Shown here: piece by piece, positions 63,850 to 64,000 of the stretch | How positions within the stretch are numbered: the first letter of the stretch is position 1 | How the letters are laid out: each line of letters starts with the position of its first letter | Assembly (NCBI GenBank): GCA_963798655.1 | Contig: CAWCUH010000023.1 | Span: 1-64,000, forward strand | Source of the DNA: CAVSMC01 sp963798655 | Lineage (GTDB): Bacteria; Pseudomonadota; Gammaproteobacteria; Burkholderiales; Casimicrobiaceae | Direction: 5' to 3' | DNA length: 64,000 nt | The notes under the pieces: model-generated | The model's input: the letters and a program-made list of their open reading frames with translations, nothing else | The model's database searches: none | Told to the model about the DNA's origin: nothing | Made by a program: the position numbers and the translations under genes

Positions 63850-64000
63850 CGGCGGCGAGCGGCATCAGGTGCGTGGCGCTTTCGTAGCGTCGGACGCGCC
63901 CCGCGCCCGAAACGCGCTGAGTGATCTTCGGGTTGCCCTTGTAGTCGACCTTGCCCGCGCCGGACAGCTCGACGTCGAGCGTCTTCTGCGCGTTGACGAG
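63806..64000 (-). CDS. Putative auto-transporter adhesin head GIN (DUF2807) domain protein, C-terminal fragment
   Basis: The visible 64 residues include LDVELSGAGKVDYKGNPKIT and QRVSGAGRVRRYES, the repeated V-x-SGAG-x-V/I beta-helix pattern of GIN domains. The frame enters from beyond the window end and stops at the TGA complementary to 63806-63808. The tail after RRYES (about 24 residues) runs into the 3' end of the convergent gene. Likely periplasmic or outer-membrane; function of the family is unknown. Confidence 0.7.
   Translation of the reverse strand, partial: LVNAQKTLDVELSGAGKVDYKGNPKITQRVSGAGRVRRYESATHLMPLAAVSAASTCPRAACPA

Overview
The window is GC-rich (roughly two-thirds by eye), densely packed DNA with many ATGA, GTGA and TTGA stop/start overlaps. 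It most likely comes from the chromosome of a betaproteobacterium, perhaps an uncultured Burkholderiales or Nitrosomonadales relative. The basis is the gene set: a complete cbb3 oxidase cluster with FNR, a proteasome-like gene of the betaproteobacterial (BPH) type beside Hsp33, exosortase H, and a TonB/ExbB/ExbD1/ExbD2 cluster. No rRNA, tRNA, CRISPR array, prophage or transposase gene was found.

Layout. 1-1207: a DNA glycosylase cut by the window edge and a DUF2062 membrane protein. 1259-9027: a peptide-type ABC importer with two paralogous binding proteins, two permeases and a double ATPase; a 113-bp tandem duplication encoding two tiny ORFs lies before the ATPase. 9087-14068 (minus strand): a TPR lipoprotein, a TldE/TldD pair whose TldD gene is frameshifted, and two GNAT acetyltransferases. 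14223-19748: a TonB-dependent receptor and exbB-exbD-exbD-tonB. 19824-21604: an ECF sigma factor between two small membrane-protein genes. 21773-27276: type II secretion gspD, gspE and gspF, then a thioredoxin-fold protein. 27516-36054: a 2108-residue soluble hybrid histidine kinase with a long HAMP array, followed by a REC-GAF-kinase-REC protein. 36061-40247: queG, tsaE, amiC, exosortase H and its frameshifted partner. 40368-45591: an acyl-CoA synthetase, a large uncharacterised protein with a PilZ-like end, a MerR/B12-fold regulator and two small membrane proteins. 45644-48172 (minus): an apparent stress operon in the order BPH, Hsp33, PaiB-like, Hsp15. 48341-52239 (minus): gluQ, a lytic transglycosylase, proS and a universal stress protein. 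52390-62686: the ccoI, ccoS, ccoNOQP, ccoG, ccoH cluster with fnr, two FNR-type boxes, and a SafE-like membrane protein. The end holds an unrecognised gene and the 3' end of a GIN-domain gene.

How it fits together. The cco cluster looks like a self-contained microaerobic respiration module: FNR boxes lie before ccoNOQP and in the fnr promoter region, and the copper ATPase, CcoS, CcoG and CcoH needed for assembly are all present. The TonB block powers the adjacent receptor. The two large kinases probably form one phosphorelay.

The points most worth a second look are the nine near-identical HAMP units, the proteasome-like protease sharing an operon with Hsp33 and Hsp15, two families of perfect palindromes that repeatedly sit on stop codons, a near-consensus promoter in an AT-rich island inside tsaE, and two apparent single-base frameshifts (tldD and the exosortase H partner). 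All calls were made by reading the sequence; no database search was run.
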